In this document: positions 23,733 to 31,195 of the stretch, piece by piece
Position numbering within the stretch: the first letter of the stretch is position 1
How the letters are laid out: each line of letters begins with the position of its first letter
Virus record (IMG/VR): IMGVR_UViG_3300038701_003630
Location: 1-36,659 of that record
DNA: 36,659 nucleotides
Strand: one strand, 5' to 3'
From: a virus
The notes under the pieces: model-generated
Told to the model about the DNA's origin: nothing
Seen by the model: the letters and a program-made list of their open reading frames with translations, nothing else
Database searches by the model: none
Position numbers and translations under genes: made by a program

Positions 23733-24676
23733 GACAGGCTCCCGAACACGCTCGGGTGCTGCCGTACGGTGTCAGCCAGCCGCTTGAACGAATCACAGGC
23801 GCGAAATCCGGGCAGCGAAGCCGGAAGACCCTCAACGTATGCCTCGTAGTCGAGCTGCCCGAAGTGCTGCAGCACCGTATCGATCGCCTCTCGTCTCGTT
23901 TCCCTGTTCAAGTCTTTCCCGATGATCGTGAGCGTCTTCTTCGCCTCTCCCTTGGCTGTGGTGAACGGCGTGAACTCGGAGAGCAACGTACTCAGCGCGC
24001 TCACAAGATCCGACCGAGAGATGCTGCTCGCATCTATGCTCGCAGTGAGCTTCCCACGCGTGGCGAGCGGTTGGATCGCCTGTAGCCCCTTGTGTGCGAC
24101 AACTTCCTCTGCATGGACCTCGATGCCGGTGACCTCTTTCAGCGCATCTACTGCACGCTGAACATCCTGCTCTCGTACCCTGAGCTCGAACTTCATGCGC
24201 CCGTGAACACGGCGCTTCGCGCGCCGTTCCGCCCGCTCCCGGTCGTCGTCCTGGTCGTCCTCCATGAGTTGGTCCACTTTCGCGCGCATGGCTCTGGAAT
24301 GTGCTTCCCGGAGGATTCTCGCCAAGTGCACCATGCTCGGTGCGCCCCGATGGGTCGAAACGCACCCGACTCCGTTCGCGGGGTTGAGCAGCCAGAGCGC
24401 CACCTCGCTCTGATGGGTGCCGGCCGCGAGCGCCTGGCGGTCGAGGATCACGTTTCCCTTGTCATCGCGGCGAATGATCACGTCGGTACGCTTCGGCTTC
24501 TGGACCAGCAGTGCTCCGGCCGCCCAGGTCCCGTGCTGCTCGCAGATCGGCACGAACACCCGCCCGGCGATCTCGTGCTCCGTCTGGTTGATGTGACGCA
24601 GCTGCTCGACGATGTCGCCGATCGAGAGCTCGGTCGCAATCTCGGCGACCACGAAGCAATGGAACTTGACCTTCAC
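23729..24676 (-). CDS. Two-domain soluble protein, RexA-like (candidate phage-infection sensor)
   Basis: The protein has 315 aa from a GTG at 24676 with AAGGAGG eight bases upstream; an upstream in-frame ATG at 24703 lacks a site. An N-terminal alpha/beta domain (about 1-140) ends with a G-V-G...G...L...L pattern. A charged linker (DDQDDDRERAERRAKRR) leads to a second alpha/beta domain (about 160-290, MKFELRVREQDVQRAVDAL...). This two-domain layout and the RexA segment FVEGDTIGFAR...DLTDFL are comparable in pattern, not in clear identity. It is followed by a coupled membrane protein, as rexA is by rexB. No TM or catalytic motif is visible. Recognition of incoming phage DNA is a hypothesis. 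Confidence 0.78.
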   Translation of the reverse strand: MKVKFHCFVVAEIATELSIGDIVEQLRHINQTEHEIAGRVFVPICEQHGTWAAGALLVQKPKRTDVIIRRDDKGNVILDRQALAAGTHQSEVALWLLNPANGVGCVSTHRGAPSMVHLARILREAHSRAMRAKVDQLMEDDQDDDRERAERRAKRRVHGRMKFELRVREQDVQRAVDALKEVTGIEVHAEEVVAHKGLQAIQPLATRGKLTASIDASSISRSDLVSALSTLLSEFTPFTTAKGEAKKTLTIIGKDLNRETRREAIDTVLQHFGQLDYEAYVEGLPASLPGFRACDSFKRLADTVRQHPSVFGSLS

Positions 24677-24771
24677 ACCGGCACCCTCCTTGGTAGGCTC
24701 CACGCCGAGCTTAGCTTGTCCTCGCCCTCCCGGCAGGGGGGGCGGGAGCCATTCGTCATCGGAGGACGACC
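24677..24771. promoter_or_regulatory. Divergent promoter region of cargo block
   Basis: These 95 bp separate the RexA-like gene (left) from the membrane-anchored gene (right). They contain an inverted repeat, arms CTCCCG 24727-24732 and CGGGAG 24743-24748, around a poly-G run. No strong -35/-10 pair is visible; both promoters must lie here if the genes are expressed independently of the phage operons. Confidence 0.5.
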
Positions 24772-25899
24772 ATGCTGGCCCTGCTCGCCATCGCCGCGTT
24801 TGCGGCTCTGTTCATCACTGTTGTACTGCTGATCCGTTCAGATCGTGGGCAGGCGTCGCAGCAGCCCAACCGGCGCGCACCGATAGCTGTCCCTTGGGAG
24901 ACACGGCCTACCGAACGTGGTCTCGCACTTGAACTACCCGGGTCGATCACCCTAACCCTGATCGGTGACGCCGACGGCCCTGCCTCTCTCGAGCAGCTCC
25001 TGCGCGCGACGATGGGGCAGCGCTTCATCGAACGATCCGGGGCCCTCGCCGTGGCGATGTCACGAGCGAACGTCGAGTGCCCTGAAGTCGAGGCGTGGCG
25101 CGTGAAGTCGCTGGCCGCTGCCGATCGGCTGCTCCGGAAGAAGCTCAAGGAAGAGATCGCAGCCGATCCGGAGTTCCTCGAGGACTTCGACGGCGACGAG
25201 CAAGCAGCACTCGACAGCCTCTACGGCGACGCCGCGGACGAACTGCCGGAGTGCGCGAGCCACTGGATCGGGCGCGACCTCCTTCGCGTGCCGCGCCCGG
25301 AATCCCTTGCTTCGGACGACGTGCTGCTCGACCACGTCCAGGACCGTCCCGAGGCCGTCTACGCTTTGTTCCGACTGGCCGATCGAATCGGGCGAGGCTT
25401 CCGCCCCAGCAAGTGGGACTGGATGCCAGGGATCGATGCGCTCATCGAGGCGGGAGCCGCACGTCGCGGCACCGACCTCCCGCCGGAGGCGGTGATCGAG
25501 GCGACCAAGATGGCGGACCTCAGGGCCGCGCTTCCCGAGGGCGTGAAGATCCGCCGCAAGGCAGATGCCCTACCGCATCTCACGGAGCAGGTCATCGAGC
25601 GGCTCCCCGGTCTTGAGGAGGTCGTGTTCATCGATCCCCTTCCGGATCAGGTCGCCGCTGCACTTCCTGCGTGGCGGTGGTCGTCCGTGCACGCGCAGCT
25701 GTTGCTGGAGACCATAGTGTGCGCTGAGCGCGTGGCGGCAACGCTGGAGGAGCCGCTCGGCGAGGGCGACGAGTGGGCGATCTCGGGGGACTGCTGCAAG
25801 CGCTCTCGGGCCGCCGCTGAGCGCGATTCCTCGCGCAGGAAGCCGAAGGCCCTGCCTCCGTTCCACGTAGGGTGCCAGGCGGAACTCGAGGTCTGGTAG
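24772..25899 (+). CDS. Membrane-anchored cargo protein of unknown function
   Basis: The protein has 375 aa from an ATG with GGAGG six bases upstream. Residues 1-22 are one N-terminal TM (MLALLAIAAFAALFITVVLL), then a Pro/Arg linker and a large soluble part with acidic helices (EEIAADPEFLEDFDGDEQAA). The last 40 residues contain a Cys pair (GDCCK) and PPFHVGC, resembling the terminal Cys/His element (PPHPNCRC type) of minor head proteins. The gene is on the opposite strand to the phage operons, ends 10 bp from mor, and shares a divergent promoter region with the RexA-like gene. It is not recognised; it may be a third component of the cargo system. Confidence 0.78.
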   Translation: MLALLAIAAFAALFITVVLLIRSDRGQASQQPNRRAPIAVPWETRPTERGLALELPGSITLTLIGDADGPASLEQLLRATMGQRFIERSGALAVAMSRANVECPEVEAWRVKSLAAADRLLRKKLKEEIAADPEFLEDFDGDEQAALDSLYGDAADELPECASHWIGRDLLRVPRPESLASDDVLLDHVQDRPEAVYALFRLADRIGRGFRPSKWDWMPGIDALIEAGAARRGTDLPPEAVIEATKMADLRAALPEGVKIRRKADALPHLTEQVIERLPGLEEVVFIDPLPDQVAAALPAWRWSSVHAQLLLETIVCAERVAATLEEPLGEGDEWAISGDCCKRSRAAAERDSSRRKPKALPPFHVGCQAELEVW

Positions 25900-25909
25900 G
25901 GCGAACGGG

Positions 25910-26302
25910 CTAGAGCAGGCTGCCCTGTGCGGCTTGACCACCATTCGATGCCAGGATCGAGAAGACCTGCCGCTCGGTGAGCCCATGCTCCCGCGCCAGC
26001 CGAGCAACCGGCTCCCCCTCCGCCCGCCGCCGCCGGATCTCCGCATCCCGCTGGTGCCTGATCGCCCGCACGCACCGCGGCACCGACAGCACGTCCCCAC
26101 CGAACACATGCACGAGCTGCTCCGCCGCTCGCTGCCCGATGAGGTCGATCAGCGCCTGACCCCCGCCCGCGCCCTCCAGCCGCTTCGGCACCCACAGCCG
26201 GATCCCGCCGTGGCTTTCCACGAGCTTCAGCGTCGCCGCCAGGCCGATCACCTCGACCAGCGACTGGACCGATTCGGGCAGCGCGTCAGGATCGAGTTCC
26301 AC
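25910..26302 (-). CDS. mor: Mor-family transcription activator (Mu Mor/C-like)
   Basis: The protein has 130 aa from a GTG with AGGAGG seven bases upstream; it overlaps the upstream gene by 17 bp. The Mor signature is clear: GLAATLKLVESHGGIRLWVPKR in the dimerisation part, then VPRCVRAIRHQRDAEIRRRRAEGEP and the C-terminal helix-turn-helix VARLAREHGLTERQVFSIL. Mor-type proteins bind inverted repeats and recruit RNA polymerase to weak promoters. As the last gene of the early operon it is the obvious activator of the late genes; the two 20-bp elements at 14497 and 23085 are candidate sites. Confidence 0.92.
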   Translation of the reverse strand: MELDPDALPESVQSLVEVIGLAATLKLVESHGGIRLWVPKRLEGAGGGQALIDLIGQRAAEQLVHVFGGDVLSVPRCVRAIRHQRDAEIRRRRAEGEPVARLAREHGLTERQVFSILASNGGQAAQGSLL

Positions 26303-26669
26303 CGTCGGGCCTCCTGATGAGCGTGCGCAGCTCCTCGAGCACCGCCCGGGCCCGGCTCCGCTGCTCGGGCGTGGGCGCGGGGCGACCGAGCCGGGGCTGT
26401 GCCGGCCGGGACGGCAGTACGTCCAGCACCGCCCGCGGCGCCGGCCAGCGCGTGATGCGGCCGGCGAGCGCCACGAAGCCCGCCTCGAGGCGCCGGTAGT
26501 CGACGGCCTCCTGCCAGGCGACGGGCGCATGCCAGAGCGCGTCGCACCAGACGTTCTCGACAGCGTCGAGGGTGTCCGCGGCCGGCGCGCCCTCGAGGCG
26601 CAGCACGTAGAGCCGGGCGATCCCGGTCGCCACCACCTCGCGGAACCACTCAGGTGCGTCACCGACCAT
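26286..26669 (-). CDS. Conserved early phage protein, function unknown
   Basis: The protein has 127 aa. An ATG at 26669 with GAGGGG upstream is preferred over a GTG two codons earlier. The pattern PEWFREVVATGIARLYVLRLEGAPAAD...W..ALWH followed by RLEAGFVALAGRITRWPAP and a Pro-rich C-terminus resembles a small family commonly seen near mor in transposable phages of proteobacteria. No function is known to me. It lies between the zinc-containing 150-aa protein and Mor. Confidence 0.75.
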   Translation of the reverse strand: MVGDAPEWFREVVATGIARLYVLRLEGAPAADTLDAVENVWCDALWHAPVAWQEAVDYRRLEAGFVALAGRITRWPAPRAVLDVLPSRPAQPRLGRPAPTPEQRSRARAVLEELRTLIRRPDGGTRS

Positions 26670-27111
26670 CGCCACGCCCCTCGAGCAGGCGCTGCACGGC
26701 GGCGCGCGTGCGGCTCACCGGCGCGGTCGCCGAGGCCGAAGGCGACGCCGCGATCGGCCGCGGCCGCGCAGCCACGGACTCGAGTACTCGTCGTAGGTAG
26801 TTGTGGTTCCCGAGGGGTTTCCAGCTGCCCTCCTGCTGCTTGGCGCGCAGGGCGTCCACCGTCTCGGAGAGCGCCTCGCCGAGCACGAACGGATCCGCGT
26901 GCAGCGCCGCGACCTCGCGCGCGAGCCGCAGGGCCCGCTCCCAGGCGAGCGCCCGCGACCGGGCCCGGAAGAGGCCGAGGTAGGCCGTGAGCGGCCGCCC
27001 CAGCTCCGCGGGCGCCTCGGCGAGGAGCGCCATGAGCTCACGGGCCGCTTCGTCCGCGGCGGCCTGCTCGAGCGAGAACTCGGCGTGACAGGAGGGGCAG
27101 CGGCAGCGCAT
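26659..27111 (-). CDS. Conserved early phage protein with N-terminal zinc motif
   Basis: The protein has 150 aa from an ATG overlapping the GemA stop (TGATG). The N-terminus MRCRCPSCHAEFSLEQ carries Cys 3, 5 and 8 and His 9, a compact zinc-binding knuckle. A helical domain with LTAYLGLFRARSRALAW and GNHNYLRRVLESV follows, and the tail is Arg/Ala-rich. It is probably a DNA replication or transposition accessory factor, judged only by its place in the early operon. Confidence 0.75.
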   Translation of the reverse strand: MRCRCPSCHAEFSLEQAAADEAARELMALLAEAPAELGRPLTAYLGLFRARSRALAWERALRLAREVAALHADPFVLGEALSETVDALRAKQQEGSWKPLGNHNYLRRVLESVAARPRPIAASPSASATAPVSRTRAAVQRLLEGRGDGR

Positions 27112-27686
27112 CAGCCCTCCTCGCGCTTCCGCCGGTACTCGAGGGCGGCGACGATCTTCCGGAGCTGCTCCGGCTTGCACCACTCCCAGCGCTCGATGCC
27201 GAACATCCGCTTCGCGATGCCGTCCGCGTACTTCGCCGAGAGCCCCTGCGCCTCGAGCTGCTTTCGGATCTTCGCGGCCACCGTCTCGCGCGGCTCGGCG
27301 GTGCGCGTCCGCCCCTTCCGGCGCGGCCGGTGCCCGAGAGACCGCAGGTGCTGGATCACCCGCATGCGGCCGCCCTTGTCGAGTTCCTTCGCCGTGCGCA
27401 CGCGCGCGATCGTCCAGAGCATGTCGCGGTAGGTGTCGTCGTCGAGGCCGAGTTCCTTCTTCGCGACGTGGATCTGCGCGAGCTCGCGCCGGCGCTTCGC
27501 GTCGGCCGCGGCCTTTCGCTCGGCGAGGGCCGCAGCCTCCGCCTCGAGCGCACGCGCCTGGGCGTCCAGCTCTGCCGCCCGGCGCATGTCGTCCGAGTAC
27601 GCCCGCCCGTCTGCGTACTGCGCCAGGTGGCGGATCTCGGCTGCCTGGGCGCGGAGCGCCGCGGGATCTCGGGCCTGCGATGTCAC
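27111..27686 (-). CDS. GemA-like protein (Mu gp16, DUF1018) with coiled-coil extension
   Basis: The protein has 191 aa from a GTG overlapping the Gam-like stop (GTGA). Residues about 70-191 match gp16/GemA: AQIHVAKKELGLDDDTYRDML, then LRSLGHRPRRKGR, AAKIRKQLEAQGL and the C-terminal WCKPEQLRKIVAALEYRRK. Residues 1-68 are an added Ala/Glu/Arg coiled coil not present in the short Mu protein. GemA of Mu affects host DNA topology and early gene expression. Confidence 0.87.
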   Translation of the reverse strand: MTSQARDPAALRAQAAEIRHLAQYADGRAYSDDMRRAAELDAQARALEAEAAALAERKAAADAKRRRELAQIHVAKKELGLDDDTYRDMLWTIARVRTAKELDKGGRMRVIQHLRSLGHRPRRKGRTRTAEPRETVAAKIRKQLEAQGLSAKYADGIAKRMFGIERWEWCKPEQLRKIVAALEYRRKREEG

Positions 27687-28237
27687 GCCGAGGGCACCTC
27701 GCCGCTCTCCTTCTCGGCCGCCTCGAGGAGCTTGGCGACCAGCTTGTCGACGTCGGAGTCCGTGGGGCGGATGACGACCTCGTCGTCGGCGCCCTCGATG
27801 CTCACGCCGAGCTTCGCCAGCTCGACGGCGGTGAGCTGCTGGAGCGCCTTGCGCACCGGCGCCTCCTTCGTCTGCACGAGCACCTCGGCCTGGTCGGGGA
27901 AGTGCTTGCGGATGAGCCGCACGACCTGATCGTCGCGCTCCCACACGAGCCGGCCCTTGCCCTTCTGGTAGCCGACGCGCACGCCCTCGATCACGACCGT
28001 CCGCCGCGGCGGCTGCCACAGGTCAGGCGTCGCCTCGACCTGCGCCTGGAGCGCCTCACGGGCGCCCTGCGTGGCGCGCACGGCCTCCCGGATGCGCGGG
28101 AGGTACTCGCGCTTCAGCGCCTCCAGCTCGTCCTCCAGGGCCTCGACGAGGCGTCCGAGCGCGGTGTGCTCGCCGGCGTAGGCCCGGGTGAGGCGCTCGA
28201 TCTCGTCCATGCGCATGTCTTCGGCTGCTTCAGCCAT
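27683..28237 (-). CDS. Gam-like host-nuclease inhibitor
   Basis: The protein has 184 aa; the start overlaps the previous gene by 8 bp and has AAGGAGG upstream. A long helical coiled coil (residues 10-65) precedes VVIEGVRVGYQKGKGRLVW and the terminal EAPVRKALQQLTAVELAKLGVSI...EVVIRP, the order of elements seen in Mu Gam-type proteins. Gam binds DNA ends and protects the linear phage DNA from RecBCD. The family call is by pattern; identity to Mu Gam itself is low. Confidence 0.75.
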   Translation of the reverse strand: MAEAAEDMRMDEIERLTRAYAGEHTALGRLVEALEDELEALKREYLPRIREAVRATQGAREALQAQVEATPDLWQPPRRTVVIEGVRVGYQKGKGRLVWERDDQVVRLIRKHFPDQAEVLVQTKEAPVRKALQQLTAVELAKLGVSIEGADDEVVIRPTDSDVDKLVAKLLEAAEKESGEVPSA

Positions 28238-28460
28238 GATTGGAAACCTCCTTCGAGAGCTGCTTGAGACGGCGTTCGACGGCCTTTCTCACCGTCGCCT
28301 GGAGGTGACGTAGCTCGAGCGCCGCCTCGCACTGCGCGCGGTCGAAGCGCCGCACGGCGCGGATACGATCCGTGGCCGCGACCCAGCCGATCGGCGCGCC
28401 GTTGAACGTGCCCGTCTGGAACGGGCCGAGCGGGTCCATGCTCAGATCCAGCATCGCCAT
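28230..28460 (-). CDS. Small early protein, function unknown
   Basis: The protein has 76 aa from an ATG with GAGGAG overlapping the upstream stop. The N-terminal half is non-polar and Gly/Pro-rich (DPLGPFQTGTFNGAPIGWVA), the C-terminal half a basic helix (ATVRKAVERRLKQLSKEV). It is coupled to the Gam-like gene by an 8-bp overlap. Not recognised. Confidence 0.68.
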   Translation of the reverse strand: MAMLDLSMDPLGPFQTGTFNGAPIGWVAATDRIRAVRRFDRAQCEAALELRHLQATVRKAVERRLKQLSKEVSNHG

Positions 28461-28464
28461 CTCC

Positions 28465-28806
28465 TCAGGTCGGCAGGTGAAGCTGCCCGCGCAGGTCGGG
28501 CAGCGAGACGCGCCGCATGGCGGCGATCTGCTCGAGCGAGGTCATCGCCCGGTCGTAGAGGAAGTCGCACGTGCGCACGAGTTCCGTGTCGCTCGCGGCC
28601 ATGTGGTAGCCGGTCGCCGGGTGGGCGCAGATGTGGAACCCCGCCCGCCGCAGCTCGGTGATCGCGGCGCGGATCGTTCGCTCGTCCCGCGCCGTGGCGT
28701 TCGGGCCCGCGACCTGGCGTGCCAGCTCGCGGATGCCGATGCCCTCGTCCTCGCCGATGTGCCAGGACAGGACGTGGAGCACGTCGCTCTGCGTGATCTC
28801 GCTCAT
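28465..28806 (-). CDS. Small winged-helix early protein
   Basis: The protein has 113 aa from an ATG overlapping the upstream stop (ATGA). The segment IGIRELARQV...DERTIRAAITELRRAGFHI followed by a GYHMAAS wing is a winged helix-turn-helix. The C-terminus is helical (TCDFLYDRAMTSLEQIAAMR). It is probably a DNA-binding early regulator or replication helper; the family is not named. Confidence 0.72.
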   Translation of the reverse strand: MSEITQSDVLHVLSWHIGEDEGIGIRELARQVAGPNATARDERTIRAAITELRRAGFHICAHPATGYHMAASDTELVRTCDFLYDRAMTSLEQIAAMRRVSLPDLRGQLHLPT

Positions 28807-29093
28807 GCCGGCGCCCCCACGGTGTGCGTGCGGAGCCGGCAGCTCGGGCACTCGCCCCGCACCAGGTGATGATCGAAGAGCCCGCACCACTCGCACTCGC
28901 CGATGACGGTGGTCCAGACGCGGACCTCGGCGAGCGGGTAGCACGGCCCCTCTACCCACAGCTCGCCGTCGCGGACCATGTCCAGCACCTTGAGCGAGGC
29001 GATGTCGAAGCTCGTCTCGAGGTGATCCGCGATCTCCGCGATGGAGCGCGGCGAGGCCGCCGCGGTGCAGTAGTCGAGGATCTGTTTCCTCAT
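28803..29093 (-). CDS. Small winged-helix protein with C-terminal zinc ribbon
   Basis: The protein has 96 aa from an ATG overlapping the upstream stop. Residues 1-50 form a winged helix (ILDYCTAAASPRSIAEIADHL...GELWV). Residues 67-85 hold four cysteines, C67-x2-C70 and C82-x2-C85, the spacing of a zinc ribbon. Such small proteins regulate transcription or bind DNA; the exact role is unknown. Confidence 0.74.
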   Translation of the reverse strand: MRKQILDYCTAAASPRSIAEIADHLETSFDIASLKVLDMVRDGELWVEGPCYPLAEVRVWTTVIGECEWCGLFDHHLVRGECPSCRLRTHTVGAPA

Positions 29094-29617
29094 GCCGCGG
29101 CCCTCCCGAGCAGCTCGCGCAGCTCGGCGACGCGCTTGCGGTGCCGTCGCGAGTGCGGATCCACGGGCAGCGCGGCGAGGAAGCAGCAGTCGAAGCGCTT
29201 CCCCGCTGCGCTCACGGCCTCGACGGTCACGTCCAGCGCCGTGGCCCACTCGGCGAGGGAGTAGCGCTCGCTGTGCCGGAGCAGTCCCGCGCGGTGTGCG
29301 TCGATGCGCTCGGCCAGGACGGCGGCCGGATCACGTACCGGCGCCGGAGTACTCGTGGGCGCAGCCGGTGCGGATGCGGCGGCTGCGCCGGCACCCACCG
29401 CGAGGCTGTAGCGACACCGCCCGAGCTTGTCCGGCGTCGTGCGCTCGACCTCGCCACGGCGCCCGAGCGTCGCCAGCGCGTTGAACACGGTCACCCGCCC
29501 GCGCATCGCCTCGGGCAGGTGCGCGGCGATCTCGTTCGCGCTCATCGTGGGGCGGTCTGCCCCATGCTGGCGCAGCACCCGCTTCACGGCCTGCTCGACT
29601 TCAGCCTTCGACGTCAT
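29090..29617 (-). CDS. Putative DNA-binding early protein
   Basis: The protein has 175 aa and overlaps the upstream gene by 17 bp. Residues 1-70 look like a winged helix (MSANEIAAHLPEAMRGRVTVFNALATLGRRGEVER). An Ala/Pro linker leads to a second helix-turn-helix-like part (YSLAEWATALDVTVEAVSAAGKR) and a basic C-terminus (HSRRHRKRVAELRELL). Two DNA-binding-like parts joined by a linker suggest a regulator; not recognised at family level. Confidence 0.7.
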   Translation of the reverse strand: MTSKAEVEQAVKRVLRQHGADRPTMSANEIAAHLPEAMRGRVTVFNALATLGRRGEVERTTPDKLGRCRYSLAVGAGAAAASAPAAPTSTPAPVRDPAAVLAERIDAHRAGLLRHSERYSLAEWATALDVTVEAVSAAGKRFDCCFLAALPVDPHSRRHRKRVAELRELLGRAAA

Positions 29618-29912
29618 GAGAGACCCTCCGGCGGAAATCCGACTTGCCGCGGTTCGCGTGGTGCGCCTTGTGGCGCATGCGCTCGAGCGGCGCGCCGTGG
29701 ATCCGCGGCAGCGCCTCGAGCTGGGCCTCCGCGTCCAGGGCGTCGCGCACGGCCGCCTGGCGCGCGAGCAGCGGCTCCGGCTCCAGCGCGAGGTGCGCGT
29801 AGCGCTCCGGCTCGTGGAGGTACTGCTCGAGCGTCACGCCGTGCGCGCCGATGCGGCCCGCGACGAAGGCGTCCGCGTGGTGGTGGAGGTATGCCTCGGG
29901 CCAGACCTTCAT
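29601..29912 (-). CDS. Small His-rich early protein, function unknown
   Basis: The protein has 103 aa from an ATG overlapping the upstream stop (ATGA). Histidines cluster at the N-terminus (YLHHHADAF) and C-terminus (RMRHKAHHANRG), with a Leu/Ala/Glu helix between. A metal-binding role is possible but speculative. It sits in the semi-essential early region after the Lar-like gene. Confidence 0.65.
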   Translation of the reverse strand: MKVWPEAYLHHHADAFVAGRIGAHGVTLEQYLHEPERYAHLALEPEPLLARQAAVRDALDAEAQLEALPRIHGAPLERMRHKAHHANRGKSDFRRRVSHDVEG

Positions 29913-30118
29913 GCGGCAGCCCTCCGGTGACGGCCGTTCCAGGCCACGTGTGCGCGCTCACGGAGGCGCTCGCGAGGCGCGTTGCCGTAGCGACCCCGGA
30001 CCCTCGGGCCAGCCGCGCCGCAGGCGCAGGTGACGCGCGCGGAGGTGTCGTCGGCGTCGAACTCCACGGCGAGCGCCGCGCAGCCGCAGAAGGGGCAGTC
30101 CTTCAGTCCCAGGCTCAT
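29909..30118 (-). CDS. Lar-like restriction alleviation zinc ribbon protein
   Basis: The protein has 69 aa from an ATG overlapping the MuB-like stop. It contains CPFC at 8-11, C-x-C at 31-33 (TCACGAAGP) and AWN at 59-61, the order typical of the Lar_restr_allev family (CPFCG ... C..CGA.GP ... AW). Lar of the Rac prophage modulates type I restriction to favour modification of incoming DNA. Most phage members are not tested, so the function is tentative. Confidence 0.75.
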   Translation of the reverse strand: MSLGLKDCPFCGCAALAVEFDADDTSARVTCACGAAGPRVRGRYGNAPRERLRERAHVAWNGRHRRAAA

Positions 30119-31107
30119 GCGTCACCCCCGAGGTCCAGCCAGGCATGGCGCACATGGGCGAGGCCGATCTCGCGCGTGTCCTGCTGCGAGGCGAACATCC
30201 GCGCGAGACGCAGCGTCTGCGTGAGGCCCCGCAGCGCGCCCGGGCGGCGGCCGATGTCCATGCAGAACTTCCGGCAGTCGGGGTCGTTCACGCCCCATGC
30301 GGAGAGCAGCGCGTCGACGTCGGCCGGCTTCGGCTTCGTGAGCCGCACCCGCTTCGCGAGGCGCGAGAACACCTGGGCGTACACGGCGTCCCGAGAGCCG
30401 CCGGTCATCTGCGCGTAGATGCGCTCGTTGCCGGCGAGCGCGAGGCCGATCGACGTCGCGTCGTGGATCTGGCGGATGCAGTCGAGCGAGCGGTGGCAGA
30501 GGTGCTGCGCCTCGTCGACGACGAGCAGGCCGCGCGTGTCGCGCACCCGGTCGTAGATCGACGTCTCCATGCGGGCGTTGTTCGCCGACGGGCGGATGCC
30601 GAGCTCGACGCAGATCCGGCTCAGCAGCGGACCCGGGCGCGCCGTGTTCGGCGTCGCCGTCACGGCCCACACGTTCGGCGCCTTGCTCTGGTAGCGGCGG
30701 ATCGCCGTGGTCTTGCCGACGCCGGCACCGCCGTAGATGACGACGACGGCCGGCGCGATCTGCGCGAACGAGAGCGCGTCGATCGCCGCGTTCGCCGAGG
30801 GCGTCTCGAAGTACTCGGGCGCGTCCGGCAGCGTCGCCTTCAGCTCCGCCGCCGCGATCCGGCGGTCGAGCCAGGCGCGCACCGCGTGCACGATCGGCTC
30901 GCGCTTGCCCGGATACACGCAGTGCAACCACTGGTTGAAGCGCGCGTAACTGAGGCCCAACTCGCCGGCGAGCTTCGCCTGCGAGATCCCGTCCAGCTCC
31001 ATCGCCGCCTTGATCTGCGTGCGGAGCGCCTGCTCCTCGGCACCGCCCGCGTGCTGCGGCCCGGTCACCTCGTCGCTGGTCTGTGCTGCGTTCGCCGTCT
31101 CGGCCAT
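30115..31107 (-). CDS. DNA transposition protein B (MuB-like AAA+ ATPase)
   Basis: The protein has 330 aa; the ATG follows GGAGA with six bases spacing. A helix-turn-helix lies at about residues 41-67 (ISQAKLAGELGLSYARFNQW). The AAA+ core has Walker A GGAGVGKT at 126-133 and Walker B LLVVDEAQ at 194-201. MuB-type ATPases coat target DNA, select the transposition target and activate MuA, and give target immunity. It follows the transposase as in Mu, separated by 88 bp containing a strong hairpin. Confidence 0.93.
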   Translation of the reverse strand: MAETANAAQTSDEVTGPQHAGGAEEQALRTQIKAAMELDGISQAKLAGELGLSYARFNQWLHCVYPGKREPIVHAVRAWLDRRIAAAELKATLPDAPEYFETPSANAAIDALSFAQIAPAVVVIYGGAGVGKTTAIRRYQSKAPNVWAVTATPNTARPGPLLSRICVELGIRPSANNARMETSIYDRVRDTRGLLVVDEAQHLCHRSLDCIRQIHDATSIGLALAGNERIYAQMTGGSRDAVYAQVFSRLAKRVRLTKPKPADVDALLSAWGVNDPDCRKFCMDIGRRPGALRGLTQTLRLARMFASQQDTREIGLAHVRHAWLDLGGDA

Positions 31108-31151
31108 CTACACTCTCCGTGCTTGTGGGTGGTGCTTCGCACCGCTTGCTC

Positions 31152-31183
31152 GGGCCCGGCGGAGTTGCCGCTCCGTCGGGCCC
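31152..31183. other. 13-bp hairpin between transposase and MuB-like genes
   Basis: Arms 31152-31164 and 31171-31183 (GGGCCC at the base) pair over 13 bp with one G-T and a 6-base loop. No T run follows on either strand, so a role in mRNA processing or in lowering ATPase gene expression is likelier than termination. Confidence 0.55.
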
Positions 31184-31195
31184 ACCTTCTCGGGG

